Part shown: positions 55,447 to 64,000 of the stretch, piece after piece
Layout: each line of letters begins with the position of its first letter
Position numbering within the stretch: position 1 is the stretch's first letter
Assembly (NCBI RefSeq): GCF_001499675.1
Contig: NZ_LN609302.1
Span: 2,327,896-2,391,895, forward strand
Source: Acetobacter ghanensis
Lineage (GTDB): Bacteria > Pseudomonadota > Alphaproteobacteria > Acetobacterales > Acetobacteraceae
Length of the DNA stretch: 64,000 bases
Direction: 5' to 3'
Program-made: the position numbers and the translations under genes
The notes under the pieces: generated by a model
What the model was told of the DNA's origin: nothing
Databases searched by the model: none
The model's input: the letters and a program-made list of their open reading frames with translations, nothing else

Positions 55447-56528
55447 GTCTGTTCCTGCGCATTGCCACCTTTCCGGGCGAAATGCGCATTGCCGTTACCA
55501 AAAACGATACGCTGCTGGATTTTGCCCTCTGGCGTCCAGCCGCGCCGGATATGGTAGGCAATGTGTACCATGCCCGCATAGAGGCGTTGACCCCCGGCAT
55601 CGGCGGCGCGTTTGTAGCCCTTGGTGCCGACCAGAGCGGCTTTTTACCCCTCCAGAACGGTGCGCCCCAACTGACCGAAGGACAGGCCGTAACTGTGGAG
55701 GTCAGCCGCGCAGCGCAGGGTGGCAAAGGCGTGCGCCTGCGCCTGTTAGCTCCTGATGTTGCATCCGATAAAAAGGGGTTGATAACCCCCGGCCCCACGC
55801 CGCTGGCCCGTCTGGCCGCGCTATGGCCCACGGCAACAGTGGTGGTGGACACACCAGCCGCTGCGGCCCATATCCCGCCCTCCTTACGCGCAAGACGCGC
55901 ACAGGGCTTTACTCCCTACCCCGAGGCCATCGCCGCTGCGTGTGATGCGCTGGAAGACCCCGTGGTGCCACTACCCGGCGGCATGGAAGCCACCATTACG
56001 CCCACCCCAGCCCTCATTGCGATTGATATGGACGCCCCGCCTGCGCAAACAGGCCGCCCCAAGCAGACAGCACAGTTTGCCGCCAACCGCGATGCCCTGC
56101 CCACGCTTATGCGCCAGATTCGGCTACGCAACCTGTCCGGCGCTATTCTAATAGACCCGGCTGGCCTTGCCACCCGCAAGCGTCAGGCCCTACTGGCTCC
56201 GGTTAACGAAGCCCTTAAACCGGACCCCCTCCACCCGCGTTGTCTGGGTGTCACAGGTCTGGGGCTGATCGAAATTGTGCGGGCGCGTATTTACCCATCC
56301 CTGCCCGAGCTGCTGAACAGTCCACATGGGCGCGCCCTGCGCGTGTTACGGCACATTCTGGCGCACGCTCCACACACACACCGGATTTGCGGTGGTTCTG
56401 GTATTATTCGGGCACTGGAGCAGGACCCCGAGGCCATGGCGGACTGTGGCCGCCAGCTTGGCAGACCGTTAAGCCTGCACACGGACCTTGCCCTGCCCGA
56501 TTTTACATGGACGGTTCAGGATAAATGA
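55443..56528 (+). CDS. RNase E/G family protein, short, without zinc-link
   Basis: A 361-residue relative of ribonuclease G, starting at a GTG that overlaps the maf stop. It has an S1-like N-terminus ([24 protein letters not shown]) and the catalytic aspartate regions [10 protein letters not shown] and [10 protein letters not shown]. The expected zinc-link (CPxCxGxG), which holds dimers of RNase E together, is missing: the matching region reads [21 protein letters not shown]. The protein is also about 130 residues shorter than E. coli RNase G. The maf-RNase G-like-yacG order is common in alphaproteobacteria. The missing zinc-link suggests a different oligomer or altered activity. Confidence 0.85.
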   Translation: MSLFLRIATFPGEMRIAVTKNDTLLDFALWRPAAPDMVGNVYHARIEALTPGIGGAFVALGADQSGFLPLQNGAPQLTEGQAVTVEVSRAAQGGKGVRLRLLAPDVASDKKGLITPGPTPLARLAALWPTATVVVDTPAAAAHIPPSLRARRAQGFTPYPEAIAAACDALEDPVVPLPGGMEATITPTPALIAIDMDAPPAQTGRPKQTAQFAANRDALPTLMRQIRLRNLSGAILIDPAGLATRKRQALLAPVNEALKPDPLHPRCLGVTGLGLIEIVRARIYPSLPELLNSPHGRALRVLRHILAHAPHTHRICGGSGIIRALEQDPEAMADCGRQLGRPLSLHTDLALPDFTWTVQDK

Positions 56529-56710
56529 CGACCAAATCTGCAAAATGCCCGATCTGCGGCAAACCCTCCGCCCCCGAATACCGGCCCTTCTGCTCCCAGC
56601 GTTGCGCGGATGTGGACCTTGGCCGCTGGTTTGGTGGTGCCTACCGCATTCCGGGAGAGCCGGTTCCGAACGGGGAAAACGAAAAAGCTGAAATAAATGA
56701 TGAAACATGA
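56525..56710 (+). CDS. yacG: DNA gyrase inhibitor / zinc-finger protein
   Basis: A 61-residue zinc protein overlapping the previous stop as ATGA. The four zinc cysteines are in CPICGK and [14 protein letters not shown] (C-x2-C and C-x3-C), followed by [13 protein letters not shown], the family signature. E. coli YacG binds GyrB and inhibits gyrase. The C-terminal tail is acidic and short. Last gene of the hisG-to-yacG run; tRNA-Phe follows 55 bases downstream. Confidence 0.94.
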   Translation: MTTKSAKCPICGKPSAPEYRPFCSQRCADVDLGRWFGGAYRIPGEPVPNGENEKAEINDET

Positions 56711-56765
56711 CTTGATCTCATCAGCCAGCTGAGATAAATCCTCTCTCACACCGCAAGGTTGCGGT

Positions 56766-56841
56766 GCCCAAGTAGCTCAGTTGGTAGAGCATGCGACTGA
56801 AAATCGCAGTGTCACTGGTTCGATCCCGGTCTTGGGCACCA
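56766..56841 (+). tRNA. tRNA-Phe (anticodon GAA)
   Basis: A 76-base cloverleaf. Acceptor arms GCCCAAG and CTTGGGC pair, with A and an encoded CCA. The D arm is GCTC..GAGC, the anticodon stem TGCGA/TCGCA encloses the loop CTGAAAA (anticodon GAA), and the T arm holds GGTTCGATCCC. Identity follows from the anticodon. Confidence 0.97.
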
Positions 56842-57034
56842 TTTACTTGCCTCCTTTTCTGGCAGTAAAATAAAAACTCCCTAAAAAAATAAAACAGATT
56901 TTGGCAAAGCCAGACGTTGTTCCTGTATGCGTTCATACAGTGCTACGCCGGAGCCTTTTGTAAAATACGACCCGGATAAAGGCTGACCACGCTCAATCAG
57001 CCCGCTTTGTCTTTAGTAATGCGCGCTAGCGTGC

Positions 57035-57547
57035 CTAAAGATGCAAGCGCATATGGGTGCGCAGGTCATTACACCGCTTGGCATACTGCGATGCCTTGGA
57101 TGCGGTGAAGTAATTGATCAGAAAAGCGCCGAGGAGCGAACCGAATGACACAACGGTCAGAAGTTCCCCCATAAACAGAATGGGCGCATCGTAATGCAGG
57201 GCAGAATACCAGAGCAGGCCAATGCTGAGCACCGCCCCACAAAAACCCAGAACCCCGGTTGATTTGAGCAGGGAATCCTCAATGCTTTCAAAGGCCGAGG
57301 TCTCACGCCACAGGTCAAACAGCTTGCGGTCCACTTCGTCCACCGCGTCAGTATGTGCCTTAATTTCGGCTTCCGTGCGTTTATGTGGATTTTTCCGATG
57401 AATATCCAGCTCCTGCCGCGCCTTGGCAAACACGCGCCGCCGCTCCTTAATGGCGGGCAGACTGATGTCCACAAAGCTGAGAATGGCGACATTGAGCCCC
57501 GCGGAAAGCTGTACAACAGCCTGAAAGTCACCCCACGTCACGCTCAT
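57035..57547 (-). CDS. Small membrane protein, unknown function
   Basis: A 170-residue protein with a weak hydrophobic N-terminal segment (AGLNVAILSFVDISLPAI), a charged helical middle (residues 33-85, probably coiled) and two convincing membrane helices near residues 97-115 and 122-146 (GVLGFCGAVLSIGLLWYSAL; LLTVVSFGSLLGAFLINYF). I recognise no family. It stands alone between tRNA-Phe and the THUMP methyltransferase gene, with gaps of about 190 and 140 bases and no obvious partner. Confidence 0.65.
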   Translation of the reverse strand: MSVTWGDFQAVVQLSAGLNVAILSFVDISLPAIKERRRVFAKARQELDIHRKNPHKRTEAEIKAHTDAVDEVDRKLFDLWRETSAFESIEDSLLKSTGVLGFCGAVLSIGLLWYSALHYDAPILFMGELLTVVSFGSLLGAFLINYFTASKASQYAKRCNDLRTHMRLHL

Positions 57548-57686
57548 TCTTCCAGCACCTCAACCAGACACGCCAGTGTTATCCGGCCCCTTTCTTATAA
57601 AGGCGGCAACGTGAAATAAAGAGGGCTGGCGGCATGACGGTCATGCCCTTCCGCCTTGCATAGGGCCATAAGGGCTAGGCCGCCCC

Positions 57687-58802
57687 CTATGGCAGGGGAG
57701 CAGTCCGATACAATGAAACACGCAGGCCACCATGCGGCACAGGGGCCTCTGGCGGTAAAAACGGCAGACCGGTTGCATGGGCCAGTTTGGCCTCGGTTGT
57801 GACAATCCCCACGCGCCAGCCAGAAAAATGTGTCAGCAACGTCTGCCCCAATGCGCGGTAAAGCGGGATTAGACTCTGCTTGTCACCAATCCGGGTGCCG
57901 TATGGTGGGTTGGCTATAACCAACCCGGCCGGCCCCGGCGGTGGCCGCAACGCACTCACCGTTGCCTGTGTGAACGCTACATAGTCCTGCACACCGGCCC
58001 GTTCCGCATTAGCCTGGCTCATGGCCACAGCCCCCGCATCCCGGTCGCTTCCGTAAAAGCGGTATTCTGGCGTGCGCTGGCTTTTTACCGCGCGCATCTG
58101 CTGCCATGCCTGCTCATCAAACGTTGCCAGCAGTTCAAAGGCAAAGTGGCGGGCACGCCCGGGGTTAAGGCGCGCGGCTATTTCGACGGCTTCAATAACA
58201 AACGTGCCAGACCCACACATGGGGTCCAGCACAGGCTCCTGCCCATTATAACCACACTGTTGCAGGAACAGCGCCGCCATTGTCTCACGCAGGGGGGCAC
58301 GGTTAACGGCCTGTTTGTAACCCCGCCGGTGCAACAGGTCGCCCGATGTATCCACACTCAGGGTGCATATGTTCTGCTCAATCCGCGCCTTGACCACGAC
58401 CGGGGCGTCATCCGCCTGTTGGGCGCCCAATGTCTGGGTAATCGCTTTGGTAATCCGTTCCGCGGCAGCCCCGGCATGGTACACGCGCGAAGCAGCGCAG
58501 CTTGCCTCCACCCTGAACGGCACATCTGCCCGCAGGATGGTCTGCCACGGCACCCGGCACGCCCGTTTGTCCAGCTGGGACAGGTGCACAACGGGAAAAG
58601 ACGCAATACGGGCAAGGACCCGGCTGGTGCCCCGCACCCACAGATTGGCGCGCCACACCTGCGGCCATCCGCCGCGTATGACCACCCCACCGGGCACCGC
58701 GACAGGCTGCTTGAAGCCCTTGAGCCGCACCTCCGCACACAGAGCGGATTCCAGGCCCGGTACGGTTGCCAGAAATATCTCGAAGTCCTTGTCTTTCGTC
58801 AT
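57687..58802 (-). CDS. THUMP-domain class I RNA guanine methyltransferase (RlmL-N-like)
   Basis: A 371-residue SAM-dependent methyltransferase. The N-terminus (FEIFLATVPGLESALCAEVRLKG) and THUMP domain (to about residue 160) match the bacterial RlmL/YpsC group. The catalytic domain has PVLDPMCGSGTFVIEAVEIA for SAM binding and VIANPPYGTRIGD, the N-x-P-P-[YF]-G motif for N2-methylation of guanine. It probably modifies 23S rRNA, as the N-terminal half of E. coli RlmKL does; the second half is absent here. A GAGG site precedes the ATG by 5 bases. Exact target base is inference. Confidence 0.87.
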   Translation of the reverse strand: MTKDKDFEIFLATVPGLESALCAEVRLKGFKQPVAVPGGVVIRGGWPQVWRANLWVRGTSRVLARIASFPVVHLSQLDKRACRVPWQTILRADVPFRVEASCAASRVYHAGAAAERITKAITQTLGAQQADDAPVVVKARIEQNICTLSVDTSGDLLHRRGYKQAVNRAPLRETMAALFLQQCGYNGQEPVLDPMCGSGTFVIEAVEIAARLNPGRARHFAFELLATFDEQAWQQMRAVKSQRTPEYRFYGSDRDAGAVAMSQANAERAGVQDYVAFTQATVSALRPPPGPAGLVIANPPYGTRIGDKQSLIPLYRALGQTLLTHFSGWRVGIVTTEAKLAHATGLPFLPPEAPVPHGGLRVSLYRTAPLP

Positions 58803-58946
58803 GACGCCTCAATGGCAGGAAGCCAGCCAGACGGCAACTTTATCCTCCTCCGCTCCACCATCTGGCCTGCGCCCAACGGGTGTTGAGGTACTGCCAAACC
58901 CGTGTATAATTGTTGCCAAACCGAACGATATAAGCAGGAGCTTTTC

Positions 58947-59417
58947 ATGAAAAAAACCATTCTGGCTGTGCTGGCAGCAACTGCGGGCCTGTCTGGCCTG
59001 GCAGGGAACGCACACGCAGCAGCCGATGGTGCACAGCTGTTCTCCACCCATTGCGCCATGTGCCACCAGAGCACGGGTGATGGTGTGCCGGGGCAGTTCC
59101 CTCCGCTCAAAGGCCGCATCAACCAGATTGCAGCCACCCCGGAAGGCAAGAACTACGTCATGCATGTCCTGCTTAATGGTCTGGCAGGCAGCCTGAAGGC
59201 AGGCAACACATCCTACATGGGTTACATGCCCTCCATGGCCGCCATGTCGGATGAGGACATTGCTGCCCTTCTGACCTATGTTTCCACCCTGTCGGGCGAT
59301 GCCTCGGCCCCGGCCTTTACTGCGGATGAAGTCAAAAGCGCCCGCGCCACACCCCTGCAGCCGGGTCAGGTTCTGGAAGAACGCAATACGCTCAACACAG
59401 CACACCCGCTGCCATAA
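58947..59417 (+). CDS. Periplasmic c-type cytochrome
   Basis: A 156-residue class I cytochrome c. From the ATG at 58947, with an AGGAGC site, there is a signal peptide (MKKTILAVLAATAGLSGLAG, cleaved near AHA). The single haem site is Cys36-x2-Cys39-His40 (CAMCH), and the distal methionine is probably in the SYMGYMPSMAAMSDEDI region. It would carry electrons in the periplasm. Acetic acid bacteria use many such cytochromes with membrane dehydrogenases, but no dehydrogenase gene is adjacent, so its partner is unknown. A strong terminator follows 28 bases downstream. Confidence 0.92.
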   Translation: MKKTILAVLAATAGLSGLAGNAHAAADGAQLFSTHCAMCHQSTGDGVPGQFPPLKGRINQIAATPEGKNYVMHVLLNGLAGSLKAGNTSYMGYMPSMAAMSDEDIAALLTYVSTLSGDASAPAFTADEVKSARATPLQPGQVLEERNTLNTAHPLP

Positions 59418-59444
59418 GCCGCCCTTACGGTCGGACCAGACAGC

Positions 59445-59482
59445 AAAAAAGCCTCCCGCACAGTGTTGCGGGAGGCTTTTTT
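59445..59482. terminator. Strong bidirectional terminator
   Basis: AAAAAAGCCTCCCGCA pairs with TGCGGGAGGCTTTTTT around a short loop, between the convergent cytochrome c and SDR genes. A and T runs flank a GC-rich 10-bp core on both strands. Confidence 0.93.
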
Positions 59483-59530
59483 ATTGGGCACCCGGCACAA
59501 CCTGTTGCCGGGTGTTCAACACAACGGGGC

Positions 59531-60295
59531 TTACTGCGCGGTATAGCCGCCATCAATAACCAGTTCACTTCCGGTCATGAATTTGGATTCGTCCGACGCC
59601 AAAAACAGAATGCCATAAGCAATATCATTCGGTTCACCCAGATGGCCGAGCGGATGCAGGTCCACCAGTTTCTGCCGGGCTTCTGCCGCATCTTTGGTCA
59701 GCCCCTGCACCATAGGGGTCCAGATGTAACCCGGATGCACGGAGTTAACCCGGATTTTGTAACCCGACTTGGCACAGTGCAGAGCTGCGGACTTGGTAAA
59801 CAGGCGCACGCCCCCTTTGCTGGCATTGTAGGCGGCCAATGTGGGGTCGCCCACCAGCCCTTCAATGGAGGACAGGTTGATAATGGAGCCAGCGCCAACT
59901 TTTTTCATGGCTTCAACAGCATATTTGGTGCCAAGGAACACGCTGTTCAGGTTAATGGACTGCACGCGCTGCCAGTCTTCCAGACTGGTGCTTTCCACCG
60001 TGCCGTTATAGGCAATACCGGCATTGTTTACGGCTACATCCAGCTTGCCGAACGTCTTTTCCGCAACGGCTATGGCATTCTGCCAGTCTGCTTCCTGCGT
60101 GACATTGAGTTTAACAAACAGAGCCTCGCCCCCAGCGGCCTTAATTTCGGCAACTGTGTTCTGCCCTGCTTCTTCCTGCAAGTCGGCTACCACAACCTTA
60201 GCGCCTTCCTTGGCCAGCAGAATTGCCGTGGCCTTGCCAATACCATTGGCCGCCCCGGTTACAATGGCCACTTTTCCTGCAACGCGCGTCATCAT
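59531..60295 (-). CDS. Short-chain alcohol dehydrogenase, similar to Lactobacillus R-specific ADH
   Basis: A 254-residue classical SDR. It has the cofactor motif TGAANGIG, NNAGIAYNG, the catalytic Ser in INLSSIEGLVGDP and Tyr-x3-Lys in AAYNASKGG. The second half closely follows the R-specific alcohol dehydrogenase of Lactobacillus brevis (SKSAALxCA, VHPGYI, GEPNDIAY, ending DGGYTAQ, whose terminal Gln helps bind Mg). At the end of strand 2 it has Asp (VVVADLQ), where the Lactobacillus enzyme has Gly, which favours NAD over NADP. It could reduce ketones or oxidise secondary alcohols. AAGGAG precedes the ATG. Its physiological substrate is unknown. Confidence 0.88.
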   Translation of the reverse strand: MMTRVAGKVAIVTGAANGIGKATAILLAKEGAKVVVADLQEEAGQNTVAEIKAAGGEALFVKLNVTQEADWQNAIAVAEKTFGKLDVAVNNAGIAYNGTVESTSLEDWQRVQSINLNSVFLGTKYAVEAMKKVGAGSIINLSSIEGLVGDPTLAAYNASKGGVRLFTKSAALHCAKSGYKIRVNSVHPGYIWTPMVQGLTKDAAEARQKLVDLHPLGHLGEPNDIAYGILFLASDESKFMTGSELVIDGGYTAQ

Positions 60296-60417
60296 CTGAC
60301 TCCTTGGTTTGTTCTACCGATCATTACAAACGCAAAGCAAAGCCTTTGGCCTTGATGCCCGTCAAAAAAGTCCACTCTTCTTTTTATTCTCACAAAAACG
60401 GACATCCGCTCCCGCCA

Positions 60418-61827
60418 TCAGGCCGGATCTTTGCAGGCCTTCCATGCCGCAAGCGCCCTCTGCCGTGCAGCGCTATGGTCCACTATGGGGCTGGGGTAAC
60501 CAGTAGGCTGCAAAAGCGTAGCCTGCCACGGGGTATGAATGTCCGGGCCAGACACACCCGCCAACTCGGGCACCCATGTGCGAATATAATCCCCATCGGG
60601 GTCAAACTTCTGCGATTGCAGAATGGGGTTCATAATCCGAAAGAATGGGGCCGCTTCAACCCCCGTACCTGCGTTCCACTGCCAGTTCATAGGGTTACTG
60701 GCGGGGTCATAATCCACCAGCGTATGGGCAAACCAGCGTTCGCCCTCCCGCCAGTCGATCAACAGATGTTTGACCAGAAAAGACGCCACCACCATGCGCA
60801 CCCGATTGTGCATAAGGCCCGTTTGCCAGAGCTGGCGCATACCCGCATCCACCAGCGGGTAACCTGTTTGCCCTTTTTTCCAGCGCGCTAGTCCCTTGGG
60901 GTCGTCCCGCCAAGGCATGGCGTCAAACTCTGGTTTGAGGTTGCGCGTGCTCAGATCCGGATATGACCAGAGCAAAGACCACGCAAACTCGCGCCATCCG
61001 ATCTCGGACAGGAACTTAACCCCACTACTCCCCGCATCGGCTGCGGTAACGGCGTGCCATATCTGGCCCGGCGTCATCTGCCCCGTACGCAAAAAGGGCG
61101 AGAGTTCGGATGTTGCATCCCTTATGGGAAAATCCCTGTTCTGCTCATACGCTTGCAGGGCATGGGCGATAAAATCCTGCAACTGTTCGTGGGCTTCCCG
61201 CTCCGAAAACACATGGTATGACGCCATGGCCGCGCCCCATGCTGGCAGTTTCTGCCCCATTGTAGGGGCTAAAACCTGCCTGTCTGGCAGGGCGGAACAA
61301 GAGGCAAACACCATGCCTGCCGGTGCGGGCAATGGCGCGGGATAATGCGCATTGGCGCAGGCCGCCCGCCAGAATGCCCCAAAAACCTGAAAAGGCTGCC
61401 CCGCCTTACTACGCACAGTCCATGGCTCATGCAGCAGGCTGCCAGGGGTGCTGTGCACATCCACCCCCATTTGCTTTAGCTGGGCTTTAATCCGTGTATC
61501 CGTAGCTTTGCCCACGGGGTCATACCGCCGGTTCCAGAACACCTGCCGGCAACCAGTCTGGCTGACCAGTTCCGGCAGAAGCTGCTCCGGGTCTGCGGCA
61601 AAAACGTGGAGTTGCCCACCCTGTGCCCGCAAAGCCTGATCCAGCGCCTCCATACTTTTAGCACGCCACCAGTCCAGCGCTGTGGTGCACGGTTGGCCTG
61701 CGAGCTGCATAGACACACACAAAATAGGCTGACCGCTCCGGGCCGCCTGTGTCAGAGCCAGATTATCGGCCAGTCGCAGGTCGTCGCGGAACCAGACCAG
61801 AACAGGGGGTAGGCTGTTCTTGCTCAT
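60418..61827 (-). CDS. phrB: Deoxyribodipyrimidine photolyase
   Basis: A 469-residue class I CPD photolyase that repairs UV-made pyrimidine dimers with blue light. The antenna domain begins VLVWFRDDLRLADNLAL; the FAD domain carries GWREFAWSLLWSYPDL, TGYPLVDAGMRQLWQTGLMHNRVRM and the WNAGTGVEAAPFFRIMNP motif, and the Trp/Arg residues for dimer binding lie in this part. The length is normal. The gene stands alone, with about 120 bases to the SDR and 33 bases from the secreted protein gene upstream. Confidence 0.96.
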   Translation of the reverse strand: MSKNSLPPVLVWFRDDLRLADNLALTQAARSGQPILCVSMQLAGQPCTTALDWWRAKSMEALDQALRAQGGQLHVFAADPEQLLPELVSQTGCRQVFWNRRYDPVGKATDTRIKAQLKQMGVDVHSTPGSLLHEPWTVRSKAGQPFQVFGAFWRAACANAHYPAPLPAPAGMVFASCSALPDRQVLAPTMGQKLPAWGAAMASYHVFSEREAHEQLQDFIAHALQAYEQNRDFPIRDATSELSPFLRTGQMTPGQIWHAVTAADAGSSGVKFLSEIGWREFAWSLLWSYPDLSTRNLKPEFDAMPWRDDPKGLARWKKGQTGYPLVDAGMRQLWQTGLMHNRVRMVVASFLVKHLLIDWREGERWFAHTLVDYDPASNPMNWQWNAGTGVEAAPFFRIMNPILQSQKFDPDGDYIRTWVPELAGVSGPDIHTPWQATLLQPTGYPSPIVDHSAARQRALAAWKACKDPA

Positions 61828-61860
61828 TGTTACTCTACTTACCGGTGCACCTGTGCCGTC

Positions 61861-62448
61861 TTAGTTCACCGGGCCATCGGACAGGCGCACAAGCACCTTG
61901 ACCGGGTCGCCGTTATCATCCGGCCCTACGTAAAAGTCCCGCCACGTATTGCGCGAGAAGATCCATGTTTTGGCCAGATTAACCCCAAGGGAGTGGCTCT
62001 TGCAGCTTGAACTGCCGTCTCCTCCCTGACCACCAGCGCACTGCGGGGAGTTCCCGCCTTTGGCGGGCAGATACACGTTGGTTTCCAGCACTGCGGTGCG
62101 TCCGTTCAGGCGGATTGTCCCTTCGACCCCCACCTTGTTACTGACCTCAATGGGTGCACCGGCTGGTGGCGGCGGGCCCTGCACCACCACATCGGAAAAA
62201 TTGGCAGGGTTGACCGAACACACTTCGGACGAAGCCGTGCTGATTGTGCGTTCCACACCATTAATGGTGACCACCACATGCACATCAATAATATAAACCG
62301 GGCCAGACACGCACAGCGTGCTCTCCCCATCGTTCGCAGAGTAGGGGGAACGGGTCTCGGGGGCGGCTTCGGCCCTATGGGCCGTTAGAGACAAGGCAAA
62401 GGGGGCAAGAAAAAGACAGGATGCCATCACAAAAAGTCTTTGCTTCAT
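61861..62448 (-). CDS. Secreted protein of unknown function
   Basis: About 195 residues from the ATG at 62448 (five codons inside the longest frame). A signal peptide is clear (MKQRLFVMASCLFLAPFALSLTA, cut near HRAEA). The mature part contains a possible beta-rich domain with cysteines in TLCVSG, SEVCSV, PQCAGG and SSCKSH, enough for two disulfides. A Pro/Gly segment (PPPPAGAP) joins two parts. I recognise no family. It ends 33 bases before phrB on the same strand and may share its transcript. Confidence 0.7.
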   Translation of the reverse strand: MKQRLFVMASCLFLAPFALSLTAHRAEAAPETRSPYSANDGESTLCVSGPVYIIDVHVVVTINGVERTISTASSEVCSVNPANFSDVVVQGPPPPAGAPIEVSNKVGVEGTIRLNGRTAVLETNVYLPAKGGNSPQCAGGQGGDGSSSCKSHSLGVNLAKTWIFSRNTWRDFYVGPDDNGDPVKVLVRLSDGPVN

Positions 62449-62653
62449 CACCACTGCCAACACCCTTTATCCATCATTTGTAAAAAAGCAGCCTTTATGC
62501 TGCTCCCAATCTGGCATGAATGGCCAAAAATAAACAGCCTGTCTCGGCCTCCAATACAAAGGAGCCTGTTGGGGCCAAAACAGACCAGCGCACCCTACCC
62601 CAAAAACAGGGCATTGCCGCTTACACATTGAAATATAAGGGAATTTTTTAGGA

Positions 62654-62730
62654 TGGTGGACCCGACGCGATTCGAACGCGTGACCTTTGCCTTCGGAGGG
62701 CAACGCTCTATCCAGCTGAGCTACGGGTCC
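62654..62730 (-). tRNA. tRNA-Arg (anticodon CCG)
   Basis: A 77-base minus-strand tRNA. Acceptor arms GGACCCG and CGGGTCC pair fully, with discriminator A and an encoded CCA (plus strand 62654-62656). The anticodon stem TTGCC/GGCAA encloses the loop CTCCGAA (anticodon CCG), and the T arm carries GTTCGAATC. Identity follows from the anticodon. Confidence 0.96.
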
Positions 62731-62847
62731 CTTGGCCCTTCTCCTAGCCCAAAGCGGGGGGCGTTGCCAAGCCTTTATCTTTAACCTGCGACAACTTACC
62801 CACTAGCAGCCAGACCACCCTGATCCGCAAGGTGTAACGTGGTCTAT

Positions 62848-63990
62848 TTATGGCGCGGCGGCACCGTCCAGCCGGGCGGGCAGAAACCATGCCGGGTCAC
62901 CCGTTGCTGTGCCCCGCTCCCCTGCACCCTGCGCCATCCACGCAGCAGCCGCCAGATCGCCCCCCGATGGCAAAAACCGCTCCGGGTGGCTTATCCAGCT
63001 TGCAATATCGTTTAAGGCGGCCACCCCGTTCCGGTCACGCAGCAGCAGATGGTGCCCACCCGTTACAAGGTCCAACCGGACATGTGCAGGCAACACCCGC
63101 CACACCTGAGCCATGGCTTGCGGAGGCACAAGCTGGTCCTGATCTCCATAAAGGCAAAGAACAGGGCCATGCAGGTGTGGGGCCACGTGGGCTGCCCTAC
63201 GCATCAGCATGACCAGCCCGCGCAGGGCTTCCAGCCGCGTTTCACGCAGGGTTAGCGGGTCATAATACAGGCGGATAAGAGCTGCGCGGTTATCGCTCGC
63301 CACCACATGCACCGGCAATTCCCGCCCTGTCACAAGCCGTTTGGGAAAAACCTTTGCCAGCACATCCAGCGGAATATCCGCCCCCCATCCAAGGTCCCAC
63401 ACCGCAGGAGCGAGCAGTATGGTCCCCGCCACATGGGGCGCAAAAGGGTCTGCCATAAGCGCCATAAGAATAGCACCGCCCATGCTCTCCCCCATAAGGT
63501 AAAGCGGCACATCGGGGTGTTCATGCTCAATCTGAGCGGCTTCTTCCCGCACATCAGCCACCAGACGCGCGCTCCCGGCCCAGCCGCCACGCATGGGGGC
63601 GCCCCCAAACCCGCGCACATCAGGCGCAACCAATGTAACCCCCTGCCCGGCAAGGTTGGGGGCGGAAGATTCCCATGCGTCCCGGCTATCATTAAAACCA
63701 TGCAGAGCCAGCACCACAGCCCGTTCCGGGCCATGCGCCTGCCAGACACGAGCGGGAATAGCCGCGCCATCCCGCAAGGAAAACACAAGGTCGGGAGGAA
63801 CAAGGCGGCCTGCCGCAGCATACCGTGCAGGGGGAACTGGCACTGGCTGGGGAATGGCCGTACACCCCACAAGCAAAACCAGCAGGCATACCAGCGCCAT
63901 CCACCCCCGGCTTCTGCGGCGCAGGAGGGCGTTGCTCACGCGTATGGGAAAAGAGGCATACTGCACAACCACGGTTGGAATGCGTATCAT
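62848..63990 (-). CDS. Alpha/beta hydrolase, lipoprotein (monoacylglycerol lipase-like)
   Basis: A 380-residue serine hydrolase. Near the N-terminus lies a charged stretch and the lipobox LLVLLVGC (Cys43), so it is likely anchored in the envelope. The fold has LALHGFNDSRDAWES as oxyanion region, the nucleophile Ser in LMGESMGGAIL (G-x-S-x-G), the Asp in LYGDQDQLVPP and the His in TGGHHLLLRD. It resembles monoacylglycerol lipases and lysophospholipases. The start is uncertain: ATG 63990, GTG 63939 or ATG 63900 are in frame, and a shorter N-region would fit a lipoprotein signal better. The substrate is unknown. Confidence 0.85.
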   Translation of the reverse strand: MIRIPTVVVQYASFPIRVSNALLRRRSRGWMALVCLLVLLVGCTAIPQPVPVPPARYAAAGRLVPPDLVFSLRDGAAIPARVWQAHGPERAVVLALHGFNDSRDAWESSAPNLAGQGVTLVAPDVRGFGGAPMRGGWAGSARLVADVREEAAQIEHEHPDVPLYLMGESMGGAILMALMADPFAPHVAGTILLAPAVWDLGWGADIPLDVLAKVFPKRLVTGRELPVHVVASDNRAALIRLYYDPLTLRETRLEALRGLVMLMRRAAHVAPHLHGPVLCLYGDQDQLVPPQAMAQVWRVLPAHVRLDLVTGGHHLLLRDRNGVAALNDIASWISHPERFLPSGGDLAAAAWMAQGAGERGTATGDPAWFLPARLDGAAAP

Positions 63991-64000
63991 CCCACCTGAC

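Overview
The window looks like chromosomal core sequence of an alphaproteobacterium, most probably an acetic acid bacterium (Acetobacteraceae, Acetobacter or a close genus). This rests on a hopanoid C-3 methylase of the HpnR type, which is known from acetic acid bacteria, on a short-form HisG, on alphaproteobacterial gene blocks (ispH-thrB-rnhA; hisG-hisD-infA-maf-RNase G-like-yacG), and on the moderately high GC content. I see no rRNA operon, insertion sequence, prophage, integrase, plasmid origin or CRISPR array. Genes are dense and lie on both strands.

Layout. 1-6.1 kb (minus): truncated Rieske oxygenase, pabC, pabB, dnaE. 6.3-9.0 kb (plus): panC, a RidA-family gene, tRNA-Asn (minus), and an orphan Tat-exported substrate-binding protein. 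9.1-13.6 kb (minus): DMT exporter, two tandem class I aminotransferases, Glu-Q tRNA(Asp) synthetase. 13.8-18.1 kb: HNH nuclease, small lipoprotein, copper-chaperone-like HMA protein, divergent chorismate lyase-like protein, hpnR, ndk. 18.2-22.6 kb: ABC-F ATPase (frameshifted), MFS transporter, AI-2E-family permease. 22.7-26.1 kb: two-component system, small secreted protein and SIMPL protein, closed by a strong terminator. 26.1-28.8 kb (minus): thrS-infC, with infC probably starting at AUA. 28.8-32.7 kb: GT9 and GT4 glycosyltransferases, TPR protein, NAD kinase. 32.8-40.4 kb: Pro/Ala-rich exported protein, rnhA, thrB, ispH, lipoprotein, ABC1-family kinase, oligoendopeptidase F. 40.6-47.7 kb (minus): gltD-gltB and an NDUFA9-like dehydrogenase. 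47.9-56.8 kb: tRNA-Leu, amidase, rne, then hisG, hisD, infA, maf, RNase G-like, yacG and tRNA-Phe. 57-64 kb: small membrane protein, THUMP methyltransferase, cytochrome c, SDR alcohol dehydrogenase, photolyase, secreted protein, tRNA-Arg, lipoprotein hydrolase.

Most genes serve central functions: folate (pabB/pabC), pantothenate (panC), ammonia assimilation (gltBD), histidine, threonine, isoprenoid/hopanoid, translation initiation (infA, infC), tRNA charging and RNA decay (two RNase E/G paralogues within 6 kb).

The points most worth a second look are two single-base homopolymer frameshifts (pabB and the ABC-F gene), both of which resolve exactly when one base is changed; the AUA start of infC; a chorismate lyase-like protein lacking one expected arginine; and the compact response regulator-kinase-secreted protein-SIMPL gene set. 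I did not find a clear-cut new multi-gene defence or mobile system.
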